Counted from the stretch's first letter, positions 1 to 7,381 are shown. The stretch: DNA of 64,000 bases from Nakamurella alba (GCF_009707545.1 NZ_WLYK01000016.1:1-64000); one strand, 5' to 3'. Numbers and translations: made by a program. The notes: a model not told the origin generated them from the sequence alone.

Positions 1-1
1 C

Positions 2-586
2 CTGTTCGCGGTGGTGATGGAGGCCTATCTGCACGGCACCTCGACCCGCAAGGTCGACGACCTGGTCAAGGCGCTCGGCGCCGATTCCGGGATCTCCAAG
101 TCGGAGGTGTCGCGGATCTGCGCGGACCTGGACGTGGAGGTCGCCGCGTTCCGCGACCGGTCGTTGGCCGACCAGCAGTTCCGGTACGTGTTCTTGGATG
201 CCACTTACTGCAAGGCCCGGGTGGACCATCGGGTCGTGTCCCAAGCCGTCGTGGTGGCCACCGGGGTGGCCGCGGACGGGCGCCGTGAGGTGCTGGGCTT
301 CGACGTCGGGGATTCGGAGGACGGGGCGTTCTGGACGGCGTTCCTGCGCACTCTCAAGACCCGTGGGCTGACCGGGGTGCAGCTGGTCATCTCCGACGCC
401 CACGCCGGGCTGCAGGCCGCGATCGGGGCGGTGTTCCTGGGTGCGGGGTGGCAGCGATGCCGGGTGCACTTCCTGCGGAACGTGTTGGCGAACGTGCCCA
501 AGGGGCACGCGGAGATGGTGGCAGCGGCGATCCGCACGATCTTCGCCCAGCCCGACCCGGCGCATCGGTCCGAACCCCATCAGTGA
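2..586 (+). pseudogene. IS256/Mutator-family transposase, truncated at both visible ends
   Basis: Remnant of a DDE transposase of the IS256/Mutator family. The reading frame is already open at base 2, so the true start lies left of the window. The first catalytic Asp is visible in VFLDATYCKAR and the second in VISDAHAGL, followed by the conserved Cys/His stretch RCRVHFLRNVLANVPK. The homology ends after IFAQPDPAH near base 566, before the third catalytic residue (Glu), and the last six codons and stop belong to the adjoining sequence. The protein therefore lacks its C-terminal third and should be inactive. No IS right-end inverted repeat is seen at the junction, which argues for a deletion or rearrangement and not a clean insertion. 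Confidence 0.9.
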
Positions 587-1058
587 CCTGCTGACCCGGA
601 TCATCGCGTTCCTGCCCGCGCTGGTGATCGCGATCATCATCGTCATCGTGGCTGCCGCAATTGCCGCAGGCGCGAAGACCTTGATTCAGGGCACCCTAAG
701 CGGTCTGTCGTACGGCAAGACGCTGGCCAGCCTGGCAAGCCTTTTCATCATCTTCCTTGGTGTGGTCGCCGCGCTGAACCAGATCGGGGTTGCTACCACG
801 GTCACCACCCCGATCCTGATCACCATCTTGGCCATCATCGCAGGTGTGGTGATCGTCGGGGCCGGTGGTGGCTTGATCAAGCCCATGCAGGAGCGGTGGG
901 AGAAGATCCTGATGAAGGTTGAGGAAGAGGTGCCCACCATCAAGCAACAGGCCCAGGCCGCCCCCAGTGCTAAAGAGATCGCGGCGCAGAAGGCCGCGGA
1001 AGTCAAGCAGGCCTACGAGCAGGCCGACCGCAAGCCCGGGGCAAGTCCCACCCGATAG
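567..1058 (+). pseudogene. Headless membrane-protein fragment (conserved TM-helix / small-conductance channel-like)
   Basis: An open frame fused to the transposase remnant encodes three hydrophobic helices (around LLTRIIAFLPALVIAIIIV, LASLFIIFLGVVAALNQIG and ILITILAIIAGVVIVGAG) and a charged C-terminal tail rich in Lys, Glu, Gln and Ala ending at 1058. The pattern 'PNPISDLLTRIIAFLPAL' resembles the conserved TM-helix repeat found in MscS-like small membrane proteins. No start codon or ribosome-binding site belongs to this frame; upstream of about base 567 the sequence is transposase in another frame. I read it as the 3' part of a gene whose 5' end was lost at the IS junction. A short functional product from an internal start cannot be excluded. 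Confidence 0.65.
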
Positions 1059-1163
1059 CGCGCGGCTCGGTCGTCATCTTCGCGAACTCCGTAAATGGGC
1101 CCGCAGCTCACAGGCTTGTTGCCGCACGCTCTCGGGTATCGCACCTACCGGCATCACGCAAAC

Positions 1164-1206
1164 ACACCGCGTGAGCGGTGTATCTGCCGGAGCCTCAAGG
1201 CTCCGG
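1164..1206 (+). promoter_or_regulatory. Two tandem perfect hairpins just upstream of the PRC-barrel gene
   Basis: Two perfect hairpins follow each other: ACACCGC-GTGA-GCGGTGT (1164-1181) and CCGGAGCC-TCAA-GGCTCCGG (1187-1206), both with four-base loops. The second ends 22 bases before the ATG at 1229, immediately before its ribosome-binding site. They could be the terminator of the broken upstream gene, or a leader structure affecting expression of the downstream stress-type gene. No U-run follows either hairpin, so a classical Rho-independent terminator is not clear. Confidence 0.5.
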
Positions 1207-1228
1207 CCCGTTCGAGAAGGGAAACCGC

Positions 1229-2029
1229 ATGATCAAGCAGGACCAGGCACAGCAGCTCATCGACGGCGGCACCGTTGTCGGGAGCGATGGTGAGAACATC
1301 GGCAGGATCGGCCAGGTCTACCTGGACAACGAGACCGGTGATGTCAGTTGGGTGACGGTGAAGACGGGCTGGTTCGGTGCGAGCGAGTCCTTCGTCCCCA
1401 CCGACTCGGCGACCGTTTCCGGCGACACCGTGACCGTGCCTTACGACAAGGCGACGATCAAGGACGCACCGCACTCCGACGGTGCCGGTGATGCGCTGAC
1501 CCCGCAGCAGGAAGCTGACCTGTACAGCTATTACGGCCTCAGCGGCGGTGGATACACCGGTACCGCGACCGCGGGCACGGGCACGGGCACGGGCACGGCT
1601 GCCACCACGGAAGCTCCGACCGCGCCGGGCGGCACCGACGACTACCTGACCCGCTCGGAGGAGCAGCTCCGCGTAGGTACGACGCAGCGGGAAGCCGGCA
1701 AGGCCCGGCTGCGCAAGTACGTGGTCACCGAGCAGCAGAGCGTGACCGTCCCAGTCAGCCACGAAGAAGTGCGCGTGGTCCGCGAACCGCTGAGCGCCGG
1801 AGACGAATTGGGCACCATCGGTGAGGACGCCGTCGAGGTCACGCTGCACGAGGATCAGGTAGTTGTCAATAAGGACGTCGTTGGTGTGGAAAGGGTCCGC
1901 CTGGACACCGAGACCGTCACCGAACAGCAGGAAGTCAGCGAGACGGTCCGTAAGGAACAGATCGAAGTGGGCGACCTCGCCGTCGAGCCCACCACCGGTG
2001 ACACCAGCCAGGACGAGCCGCGCCGCTAG
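1229..2029 (+). CDS. PRC-barrel and DUF2382 (YsnF-type) protein
   Basis: A 266-residue protein with an N-terminal PRC-barrel (about residues 5-75, starting around LIDGGTVVGSDGENIGRIG), a low-complexity Gly/Thr/Ala linker containing a TG-repeat near residues 110-125, and a C-terminal DUF2382 domain (about 135-250, with the pattern RKYVVTEQQSVTVPVSHEEV). DUF2382/YsnF proteins are associated with general stress responses in bacteria, but their biochemical role is unknown; PRC-barrels bind protein or RNA partners or ligands. The start at 1229 is chosen because AGAAGG lies eight bases upstream; an in-frame ATG at 1178 has no such site and falls inside the hairpin leader. A second DUF2382 gene lies about 1.1 kb downstream on the same strand. 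Confidence 0.85.
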   Translation: MIKQDQAQQLIDGGTVVGSDGENIGRIGQVYLDNETGDVSWVTVKTGWFGASESFVPTDSATVSGDTVTVPYDKATIKDAPHSDGAGDALTPQQEADLYSYYGLSGGGYTGTATAGTGTGTGTAATTEAPTAPGGTDDYLTRSEEQLRVGTTQREAGKARLRKYVVTEQQSVTVPVSHEEVRVVREPLSAGDELGTIGEDAVEVTLHEDQVVVNKDVVGVERVRLDTETVTEQQEVSETVRKEQIEVGDLAVEPTTGDTSQDEPRR

Positions 2030-2070
2030 GCCGGCCGGCACCATCGGAGGCGCGCTACTAGAGTGCGCGC

Positions 2071-2119
2071 GGTGCGGACGGTCCACCCAGAAGACCGGCT
2101 ACGAAGGGCCGTCCGCACC
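2071..2119 (+). terminator. Long-loop inverted repeat after the PRC-barrel gene
   Basis: Perfect 11-bp arms GGTGCGGACGG (2071-2081) and CCGTCCGCACC (2109-2119) separated by 27 bases. It lies 40 bases after the stop of the PRC-barrel gene and about 90 bases before the next start, so a terminator or processing structure is plausible. There is no T-tract, so termination is inferred only from position. Confidence 0.4.
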
Positions 2120-2206
2120 CAAGCTCGACAGACTAGCTCCGCACCGTCGTTTCATGACTGAACCCGCTTCGTGGGCTCGGTTTCCCGCGTACCCAGGAGA
2201 CCTCTT

Positions 2207-3043
2207 GTGAGTGACCCCGAACGCCACCGTGGCGGTGACGACCCGCTCGAACTAGACCACCAGGCCGGTCACGTCGCGGCCGCCGGACATCAAGGCGATG
2301 ATGAGCCCACCATCCACCAGCCCGCCGGGGACCGGTCGGCAGACGCCGTCCCGGACCCCCCGGCAGGTCAGCCGGCCGCCGGAAGATGGGCAACCGTTGC
2401 AGCATCCGCGGGCACGGACTCCGAGCAGCCAGCGGCCCGCCCCTTCCGGCACATAGCCTCCGAACTGGGCGTCGACCGGGAATCGGTAATCAACCGCGAG
2501 AAGGACCGCTTCGGCGGCATCAAGATCGGCAGCGCCTTTTTCGGGTGGGTGGCCGCCGCCGGCATTGCCGTTCTGCTCACCGCGCTGCTGACCGCCGCCG
2601 GCGTAGTGCTGAGCCTATCCAGCGACACCACCACTGCCGACATCAATAACCAGGCGGCCACCGGCACCGGCACGGCGAAGACGATTGGTTTGATCGGCGC
2701 CCTCCTGCTGCTGCTAGTCCTCTTCGCCGCCTATTACTGCGGCGGATACGTCGCCGGCCGGATGGCCCGGTTCGATGGCATCAAGCAGGGCCTTGCCGTG
2801 TGGCTCTGGGGCATAGGCTTCGCCGCGATCATTGCCGTGCTGGTGCTGATCTTCGGCGACAAGTTCAACATCCTGTCGAATTTGAATCTGCCGGGCTTCC
2901 CCGTGAACGAGGGCAGCATGACCGCCACCAGCATCATCGCCATCACAGCAGTCGTCGTGATCACCCTGGGTGCTGCACTTCTCGGCGGAGTGGCCGGTAT
3001 GCGCTTCCACCGCAAGGTCGACCGGGCCGGCCTCGGCGCCTAA
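2207..3043 (+). CDS. Four-helix integral membrane protein of unknown function
   Basis: A 278-residue protein with a hydrophilic Asp/Pro/Gly-rich N-terminal region (about residues 1-110) and four predicted membrane helices in the remainder, the first around FFGWVAAAGIAVLLTALLTA and the last around SIIAITAVVVITLGAALLGG. It resembles the loose family of YrzE/TIGR04086-like four-helix membrane proteins, but the assignment is by topology only. GTG at 2207 is used as start because AGGAG sits about nine bases upstream; the in-frame ATG at 2171 lacks a site. It is flanked on both sides by DUF2382 proteins on the same strand, suggesting a shared envelope- or stress-related role. No catalytic motif is visible. 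Confidence 0.7.
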   Translation: MSDPERHRGGDDPLELDHQAGHVAAAGHQGDDEPTIHQPAGDRSADAVPDPPAGQPAAGRWATVAASAGTDSEQPAARPFRHIASELGVDRESVINREKDRFGGIKIGSAFFGWVAAAGIAVLLTALLTAAGVVLSLSSDTTTADINNQAATGTGTAKTIGLIGALLLLLVLFAAYYCGGYVAGRMARFDGIKQGLAVWLWGIGFAAIIAVLVLIFGDKFNILSNLNLPGFPVNEGSMTATSIIAITAVVVITLGAALLGGVAGMRFHRKVDRAGLGA

Positions 3044-3129
3044 CCCACTGCACAGCCTGACCGACCCGCAGGTCACTGACACTCAACCGCAGGATGCCGG
3101 CCAGGACCCCGACGGAAACGAGCAACGGC

Positions 3130-3627
3130 ATGATGACTCCGCCACTGAACACCAGTACCGATCCGGTTCCCGGCGAGATGCCGCCCAACAGCGGACGTGC
3201 TCTAGTGCGCTCAGAGGAATGCCTGCAGGTGCGCACCGTACGGACCCCGTTCCGCCGGGTGCGGCTGGAAAAGTACCGCGTCACGGAGACTCGCACCATG
3301 ATTGTGGAAGTCGTCAGGGACGAGATCCGGATGGTTGAACTTCCGTTGCACGATTCGGACGCACCGACCCCCGGCACCGCGGACGCTACAGGCCCCACCC
3401 AGGTGCAGGACGCGGCGTGGCTGGTGCTCTACGAAGAACATGTGCAGGTGACTAAGCATTTCGTTCCGGTAGCCCGTGCCCGGCTGGAAAGCTTTCTGGT
3501 CACCGAAAACCGCGAAGTGACCGCTGAAGTCCGCTCCGAGCGCGTCGAGCTGGAACCCCTCCCGCTTCGCCGAACTCTCCCCGATAGCCGCGTCAACTTG
3601 GACCGGTTCCACGAAGAACGGCGATGA
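3130..3627 (+). CDS. DUF2382 (YsnF/AvaK-type) protein with two half-repeats
   Basis: About 165 residues. Two similar segments are visible: one around SEECLQVRTVRTPFRRVRLEKYRVTE, the second around YEEHVQVTKHFVPVARARLE followed by SFLVTENREV. Both match the DUF2382 beta-strand repeat pattern (E-E-x-V-x-V then L-x-x-Y/F-x-V-T-E) that is also present once or twice in the PRC-barrel protein upstream. The start is uncertain: ATGs at 3130 and 3133 follow a weak GGAAACGAG site, while the in-frame ATG at 3094 has AGG directly abutting it. There is no membrane segment or signal peptide. Function is unknown; context with the upstream PRC-barrel/DUF2382 gene suggests a stress-related cassette. Confidence 0.75.
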   Translation: MMTPPLNTSTDPVPGEMPPNSGRALVRSEECLQVRTVRTPFRRVRLEKYRVTETRTMIVEVVRDEIRMVELPLHDSDAPTPGTADATGPTQVQDAAWLVLYEEHVQVTKHFVPVARARLESFLVTENREVTAEVRSERVELEPLPLRRTLPDSRVNLDRFHEERR

Positions 3628-3652
3628 AACTGGGAGGGACTCCATTCTGCAG

Positions 3653-3814
3653 ATGCGACACGGCGACGGGCTGCACAATCAGGCCGACCAGGCTCGCCAG
3701 AAGCCTCCTGAACAGGCCGACACCCGCAAGGACGCGGACCTGCTGAGCAGTTCGAGTCCAACGCCGGCGGACCTAATCGTCGAATGCACCAGCAGCGGCA
3801 GCGCGGGTCATTAA
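3653..3814 (+). CDS. Small hydrophilic ORF, hypothetical
   Basis: A 53-codon frame (start MRHGDGLHNQADQARQ, end SSGSAGH) directly follows the DUF2382 gene. A strong GGGAGGG lies about 13 bases before the ATG, closer to a non-canonical ATT or CTG codon in the same frame, so the true start may be non-ATG. The peptide is rich in Gln, Asp, Ala and Ser and has no recognised domain. It might be the last gene of the stress cassette or a chance frame. I do not recognise it. Confidence 0.35.
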   Translation: MRHGDGLHNQADQARQKPPEQADTRKDADLLSSSSPTPADLIVECTSSGSAGH

Positions 3815-4034
3815 AACAGTATCAGCGGCATGTTGGGCACGCTTCTATAGGGCAGAATTTCACCGACTAACCGGCGGGAGGATCCTTTTCCCATCGACGA
3901 CCTTTCTAGGCCCGTGCAGAGGGGCCTGACATCCGCCTCTAGCCGCAATAGCGCTTGGTGCGGACGTCGGAACTTCACCGCAGGGCGAATGGGCCATGGC
4001 TGGGGCCACATGGCGAATGGCGTGGGTGACCTGT

Positions 4035-4261
4035 GCGAGTTGGACGGTTGTGGTTGGACCTACCCGTGGCTTTTGTCTCCTCGCACCCCGTCTTCCCGGC
4101 GCCCACGGCAACCCGAGCCAGGGAGAGCGCGAGCTTTCGAATTGGCTGCGGACCCGGCGGAGTCGCTTCATGATGGAAACATTGCACCCGCCCGCGCGGA
4201 AGAGCTCTATCGCCGGGCGCCAGGCTGGGCTTCCCCGGCTGAGTTCTTGGCCTGCGAGTGA
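4035..4261 (+). pseudogene. Helicase-associated (HA) domain unit 1, frameshifted
   Basis: The pattern of a single HA-type domain can be read only by combining three frames: VAFVSSHPVFPAPTAT, then GERELSNWLRTRRSRF (4122-4169), then HDGNIAPARAEELYRRAPGW (from 4169). Together these match the actinobacterial HA consensus of an aromatic-rich first helix, a 'LG-x-W-(V/L)-x-x-Q/R-R' core and an 'R-x-x-x-L-x-x-x-P-G-W' end. At least two frameshifts are needed, so this is a decayed gene. It ends 14 bases before the next HA unit on the same strand. HA domains (PF03457) occur beside DNA/RNA helicase cores and alone in small actinobacterial or phage proteins; the function of the stand-alone forms is unknown to me. 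Confidence 0.6.
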
Positions 4262-4275
4262 CCGGAGGAAGTTGT

Positions 4276-4737
4276 GTGAACACGGACGCTGAGTCGGCTC
4301 TACCCGGCGTGAAGGGCTTCCAAGTGGCCGATGACCGGTGGCGACGCCGACTTGATGAAGCTGAGGCGTTCGTGCTGCAGCACGGCCGGTTCCCCCGGAC
4401 CACCCAACTCGCGCCGCCACAGGAGCGGCACCTCGGCCAGTGGATCTACACACAGCGCCGCGAGCTCCGCGGGCTGAGCCTGACCGAACAAAGACAGCGG
4501 AATCTGGACCGACAGCTCCGGGATGGCGGGGCGAGGGGAACTGACAGAAGCGGACCGGTCGGCCAGTCGGGGCGACACCACACAGACGCGGGCTATCGAA
4601 GTGCCGTAGGTGAAGATATATTTGGACGGTGTCCGCCGAGGAGCCCGCGACCAGTGCCGTACCAGCCGTGTGTGGTGGGTGCGCAACGCCGTTTGCTTCC
4701 TCGATCACGCTGTCGGGACCGGATGCAGTCACGGTGA
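4276..4737 (+). pseudogene. HA-domain unit 2, C-terminal frameshift
   Basis: GTG at 4276 has GGAGG seven bases upstream and opens a 153-codon frame. Residues about 20-85 form one HA domain: DRWRRRLDEAEAFVLQHGRFP, LGQWIYTQRRELRGLSL and RQRNLDRQLRD. Restoring one missing base near 4519 would change the end to L-P-G-W-R-G-E-G-N and a stop at 4542-4544, exactly the normal HA ending, so a one-base deletion has extended the frame into about 65 unrelated codons. The gene follows unit 1 closely and may once have been cotranscribed with it. The core fold may still be made, with a wrong tail. Confidence 0.65.
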
Positions 4738-4838
4738 GAAATCAGCCAGCCGGTACCTGCCCGGAGTGTGGTGGAATTGGGACGTCCTGCGGGTTCGCCC
4801 GTGGCCGCATCGCCGGGATGAGCGGCTCGAGCAGCTGA
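4629..4838 (+). CDS. Small zinc-ribbon protein, probably truncated
   Basis: A GTG-started frame of 69 codons contains two CxxC pairs, CGGCATPFASS and GTCPECGG, separated by about 25 residues, the layout of a small zinc ribbon of the type found in actinobacterial mobile elements. After CPECGG the sequence changes character and runs antisense into the 3' end of an HA-domain gene on the other strand (4742-5182). The normal short hydrophilic tail seems lost at this junction. No good ribosome-binding site is seen. It overlaps the frameshifted tail of HA unit 2 in a different frame. I regard it as a remnant that might still be expressed. Confidence 0.45.
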   Translation: MSAEEPATSAVPAVCGGCATPFASSITLSGPDAVTVRNQPAGTCPECGGIGTSCGFARGRIAGMSGSSS

Positions 4839-5182
4839 CTTCTCCATTGCGGCAGTAGCGCGTCCAGCTGCTGTAGTCGGGTCGTTGGCAGCAGCTCTTT
4901 CCGGGCGTGCTGGCGTTGTACATACAACCACCGGATCAGCTGTCGTTCCGATGCGGATGCCTGCCTGTGCGCTGTTGGCAGGCGCCGGTTCGTCCGGGCG
5001 AAGGACACCAGTTCCGTCAGTCGGGCGTTCCAGCAGGCTTCGTCCCGCCGGAACGTCATATTTCGCATCCTAGAGATGATCTGCGCCACCACCAAGGCCG
5101 CCAACCGTCGGCGGGTTATCCACACCCGTTCCCGCTGTGCGGCGGTCCGGAACGTTGGTCCGTTCGAGCCCGTGCTCGACAT
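4742..5182 (-). CDS. HA-domain protein, unit 3 (intact, opposite strand)
   Basis: Up to 146 residues on the minus strand. The HA domain spans about residues 45-112: WNARLTELVSFARTNRRLP, LIRWLYVQRQHARKELL and TRLQQLDALLPQW. Unlike the neighbouring units its frame is complete through the L-P-x-W ending and continues into a proline-rich tail of about 35 residues. The start is uncertain; in-frame ATGs at codons 36 and 39 lie directly before the domain. It is the only unit in reverse orientation, so the array was rearranged by inversion. Function unknown; DNA or RNA binding is suggested by the helicase-associated family only. Confidence 0.6.
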   Translation of the reverse strand: MSSTGSNGPTFRTAAQRERVWITRRRLAALVVAQIISRMRNMTFRRDEACWNARLTELVSFARTNRRLPTAHRQASASERQLIRWLYVQRQHARKELLPTTRLQQLDALLPQWRSQLLEPLIPAMRPRANPQDVPIPPHSGQVPAG

Positions 5183-5225
5183 ATCTGGTGGTACCCGGGC
5201 ACAGCGCGTATAGCGAGGAGATCAT

Positions 5226-5430
5226 GTGAGTGAATCAAATCTGTGCCGTGCGCAAATTTCCTCACACTTTCGGGTATTTACCGCGCCGCAAGCGTTTGCC
5301 TCTGCGGACGAGGCCACGTTGGGAGAGTGGCTTGATGCCAGCGTTGACAGCTGACGGGCAGGCCGATGGCCAACTACCACTAGCGCCTCATAGACAGCCT
5401 CTACTTTGGTCATGGTCGACACTCGAGTGA
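5226..5430 (+). pseudogene. HA-domain unit 4, truncated and frameshifted
   Basis: GTG at 5226 is preceded by GAGGAG at 5215-5220, a good ribosome-binding site. The first frame gives 42 codons ending at 5354 and contains SADEATLGEWLDASVDS, the central LG-x-W core. The matching second half (ADGQLPLAPHRQPLLWSW) continues in another frame to about 5427. The first helix of the domain is poorly preserved. This is a short decayed relative of units 2 and 5. Confidence 0.5.
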
Positions 5431-5516
5431 ACGGGCACATCCCCCACAAGCATTCCATCGGAAAGATTCGCCTCTTGTTGGGTATTGACCGATGCATGGG
5501 TAGGGGACGGCCATTC

Positions 5517-5783
5517 ATGCACGACGATCAACGATGGTCGGCGCACCTCGCCGACGTCGCGCGGTTCTGCCAGGAACGCGGACACTTCCCCCGGTCCACA
5601 TACTTGGCTGACCTCTCGGAGCGTCCCCTCGGGCAGTGGCTGGCCCACCAACGACGAGAACTCACAGCACACTCACTGCCCAGACCGCGGCTCGAGCAAC
5701 TCGACAACTTACTGCCCGGCTGGGCAGCCACCATCCGGGGCGCGAAGGAGGCCATGCGCTGGCCCACTGACGGTCTCAGTTGA
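5517..5783 (+). CDS. HA-domain protein, unit 5 (intact)
   Basis: An 88-residue protein (from the ATG at 5517) that is almost exactly one HA domain: HDDQRWSAHLADVARFCQER, GHFPRSTYLADLSERPLGQW, LAHQRRELTAHSLPRPRLEQ and LDNLLPGWAAT. It ends with about 15 further residues. The frame is open up to 5406 and an ATG at 5496 is also possible; I prefer 5517 because it directly precedes the domain and a GGGGAC lies nine bases upstream. It is the best preserved plus-strand member of the array. No helicase core is present anywhere nearby. Function unknown. Confidence 0.6.
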   Translation: MHDDQRWSAHLADVARFCQERGHFPRSTYLADLSERPLGQWLAHQRRELTAHSLPRPRLEQLDNLLPGWAATIRGAKEAMRWPTDGLS

Positions 5784-5811
5784 GCCCCAGGACGGCGGTG
5801 GGTCACTCCAG

Positions 5812-6090
5812 ATGACCAGGATGGCGGCGGCAAGGGCTCTCTCGGAGAGTGGCCGGCGTGACGATGAACGCTGGAGGCAAACGATGTCCCTCTTTGCCGA
5901 GTTCGTCAACGTTACCGGATGCTGGCCCAGGCGATCCGTCGAAGCTGACCCCACGAAAACACAGCTAGGCAGCTGGCTGGGAACTAACGGCGAACCCGGC
6001 TGCCGGTCCCGTCGTGGCGGCAACAGATGCTCGACGGGCCATGCCGGGATGGCACACCGGGCGCACGGGCAGGCCACCCTCGGCCTAACC
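5812..6090 (+). pseudogene. HA-domain unit 6, degraded
   Basis: The frame from ATG 5812 shows the first half of an HA domain: DDERWRQTMSLFAEFVNVTG, CWPRRSVEADPTKTQ and LGSWLGTN. The expected second half is then found only in the two other frames (ATDARRAMPGWHTG in one, SWRQQMLDG in the other), so at least one frameshift lies near 5975. The unit starts 28 bases after unit 5 and in the same orientation. The open frame itself continues without a stop into unit 7, but that junction looks accidental. Confidence 0.5.
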
Positions 6091-6130
6091 CGTTACGGCC
6101 GGCGTCAAACACCTTCGGCCCCTGAGCGGA

Positions 6131-6363
6131 GTGACCGACGAACACCACTGGCTGGCGAGATTCCAAGAAAGCTCGCGAATTTATCTCCGCCCATCGTGGG
6201 GATGCCCCGACGCACAGGCGATGCCCCGGCCGGCGAAGGCATGCTTGGAGACTGGATCGCTCACCAACGTCGCCTCGCAGGCCAAGACAGGCTCCCGGCG
6301 CACCGATGCGAACAGCTCGACGCGGTCCCGCCCGCATGGGCATTCCGCAGTCGGCGGCGTTAG
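6131..6363 (+). pseudogene. HA-domain unit 7, frameshifted twice
   Basis: GTG at 6131 starts VTDEHHWLARFQESSR; the domain then continues in a second frame (EFISAHRGDAPTHRRCP) and finishes in a third (GMLGDWIAHQRRLAGQDRL, PAHRCEQLDAVPPAWAF) with a stop at 6361-6363. Two frameshifts are therefore needed to read one HA domain. It is the last unit of the array on the right. Confidence 0.55.
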
Positions 6364-6475
6364 CTGCAGGCCTGCCCCACGAATGACTAAGTAGTCATTC
6401 GGAATTCGCTGAAGGCTGGCGTATGTGCTGGTGGGGCGGCTACCCCCCCGGGCTCACCGCGGCAATGGAGGACGG

Positions 6476-6782
6476 CCGAGAATCCGCCCGCCGCGGCTAG
6501 TGGTCTGCACGCCGGGCCGAAGCGTCCGACGGTGTTCAAGGGTGACCTGGTCGCCCACGCCGCGGTGCGGGGCGACGCCATCGAGGTGGCGACCGGGCCC
6601 GCGCAGCACCCGGACATCCGGATCTCCGCAGGCGAGTACTTCCGCGCCTTCATCGCGGGCGAGCACACCCCGGCGGAGTACGCCGCGCTCGCCGGGGTCC
6701 TGATCGAAGGCGACCCCGCCTGCTCGAGGAGTTCGCGGCGCTGTTCCGCATCCCGTTGGAGCTTCCGCAGACCACCGGCTGA
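6476..6782 (+). pseudogene. SCP2-like sterol-carrier domain fragment, frameshifted
   Basis: The segment FKGDLVAHAAVRGDAIEVAT followed by HPDIRISAGEYFRAFIAGEH and TPAEYAALAGVLIEGDPA resembles the SCP2/sterol-carrier-like C-terminal domain that some HxlR- or MarR-type regulators and sulfatases carry. The frame breaks at about 6719: adding one base restores LLEEFAALFRIPLELPQTTG and a stop at 6780-6782. Upstream of about 6530 no DNA-binding domain or start is readable, so the 5' part is lost. A broken piece of a larger gene inside the accessory island. Confidence 0.45.
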
Positions 6783-6895
6783 TCCCGCCGGCCGATCTAC
6801 GTGTGTTGGCTGATGTTGCTCGCGCCCGGCCGGCGAAAAGAAGGTGTCAACAGCCCGGGGACCAAACCCGGACGGACACCCACCAGGAGCACACC

Positions 6896-7381
6896 ATGTC
6901 CCCCATCGAACTCATCGCCCTGCTCGCCCTCACCGGCTGGGCCATCTACAAGCAGACCGTCATCACCGAGGTCACCGCCTCCGGCCGCTTCAAGATGGCC
7001 ATCATCTACGCCGCCGTCGGCCTCGCCGTCGGAGGCTTCGCCCTCCCCCACACCCCAGCAGCCACCGCACTTCTGCTCGGCGGCTTCGCCCTCTCCGCCG
7101 TCATCGGCCTCGCCCGCGGCCACTACACCAAGATCTGGATCACCGAAGACGGCAAGACGATGCGCAAGGGCGCCGCCCTCACCATCGCCCTGTTCCTCGC
7201 CCTCGTCGCCACTAAGTTCGCCCTCGGCACCCTCGCCTACTTCCTGCACATCAACGACGGCGCCGGCTTCGGCGAGAACCTCTTCATGATCGCCATCATG
7301 ATCGCCGTCCAGGCCCAAATCGTCTGGAGCCGCGCCCAGACCCCCCGCACCGACGCCCAGCACCTCGCCCACAGCCTCTGA
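6896..7381 (+). CDS. Four-helix membrane protein, hypothetical
   Basis: A 161-residue, strongly hydrophobic protein (start MSPIELIALLALTGWAIYK). I count about four to five membrane helices, including MAIIYAAVGLAVGGFALP, ALLLGGFALSAVIGLA, GAALTIALFLALVATKFALG and NLFMIAIMIAVQAQIVW. Its last part (SRAQTPRTDAQHLAHSL) is polar. The ATG at 6896 has CAGGAG eight bases upstream. Codon use is extremely C-ending, more so than in the island's HA units. It lies just inside the integrase end of the island and is followed by a strong hairpin terminator. Not recognised; no enzymatic motif is visible. Confidence 0.65.
   Translation: MSPIELIALLALTGWAIYKQTVITEVTASGRFKMAIIYAAVGLAVGGFALPHTPAATALLLGGFALSAVIGLARGHYTKIWITEDGKTMRKGAALTIALFLALVATKFALGTLAYFLHINDGAGFGENLFMIAIMIAVQAQIVWSRAQTPRTDAQHLAHSL

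Noticed and set aside
1570-1600. GGCACG-type hexamer run in the PRC-barrel gene as a microsatellite or CRISPR-like repeat
   Set aside because: It lies in frame inside a Thr/Gly linker and is too short; simply a coding low-complexity linker.
3860-4732. Long open frame on the minus strand (290 codons)
   Set aside because: It is antisense to HA units 1 and 2, has no domain-like pattern, and its composition is that of a shadow frame.
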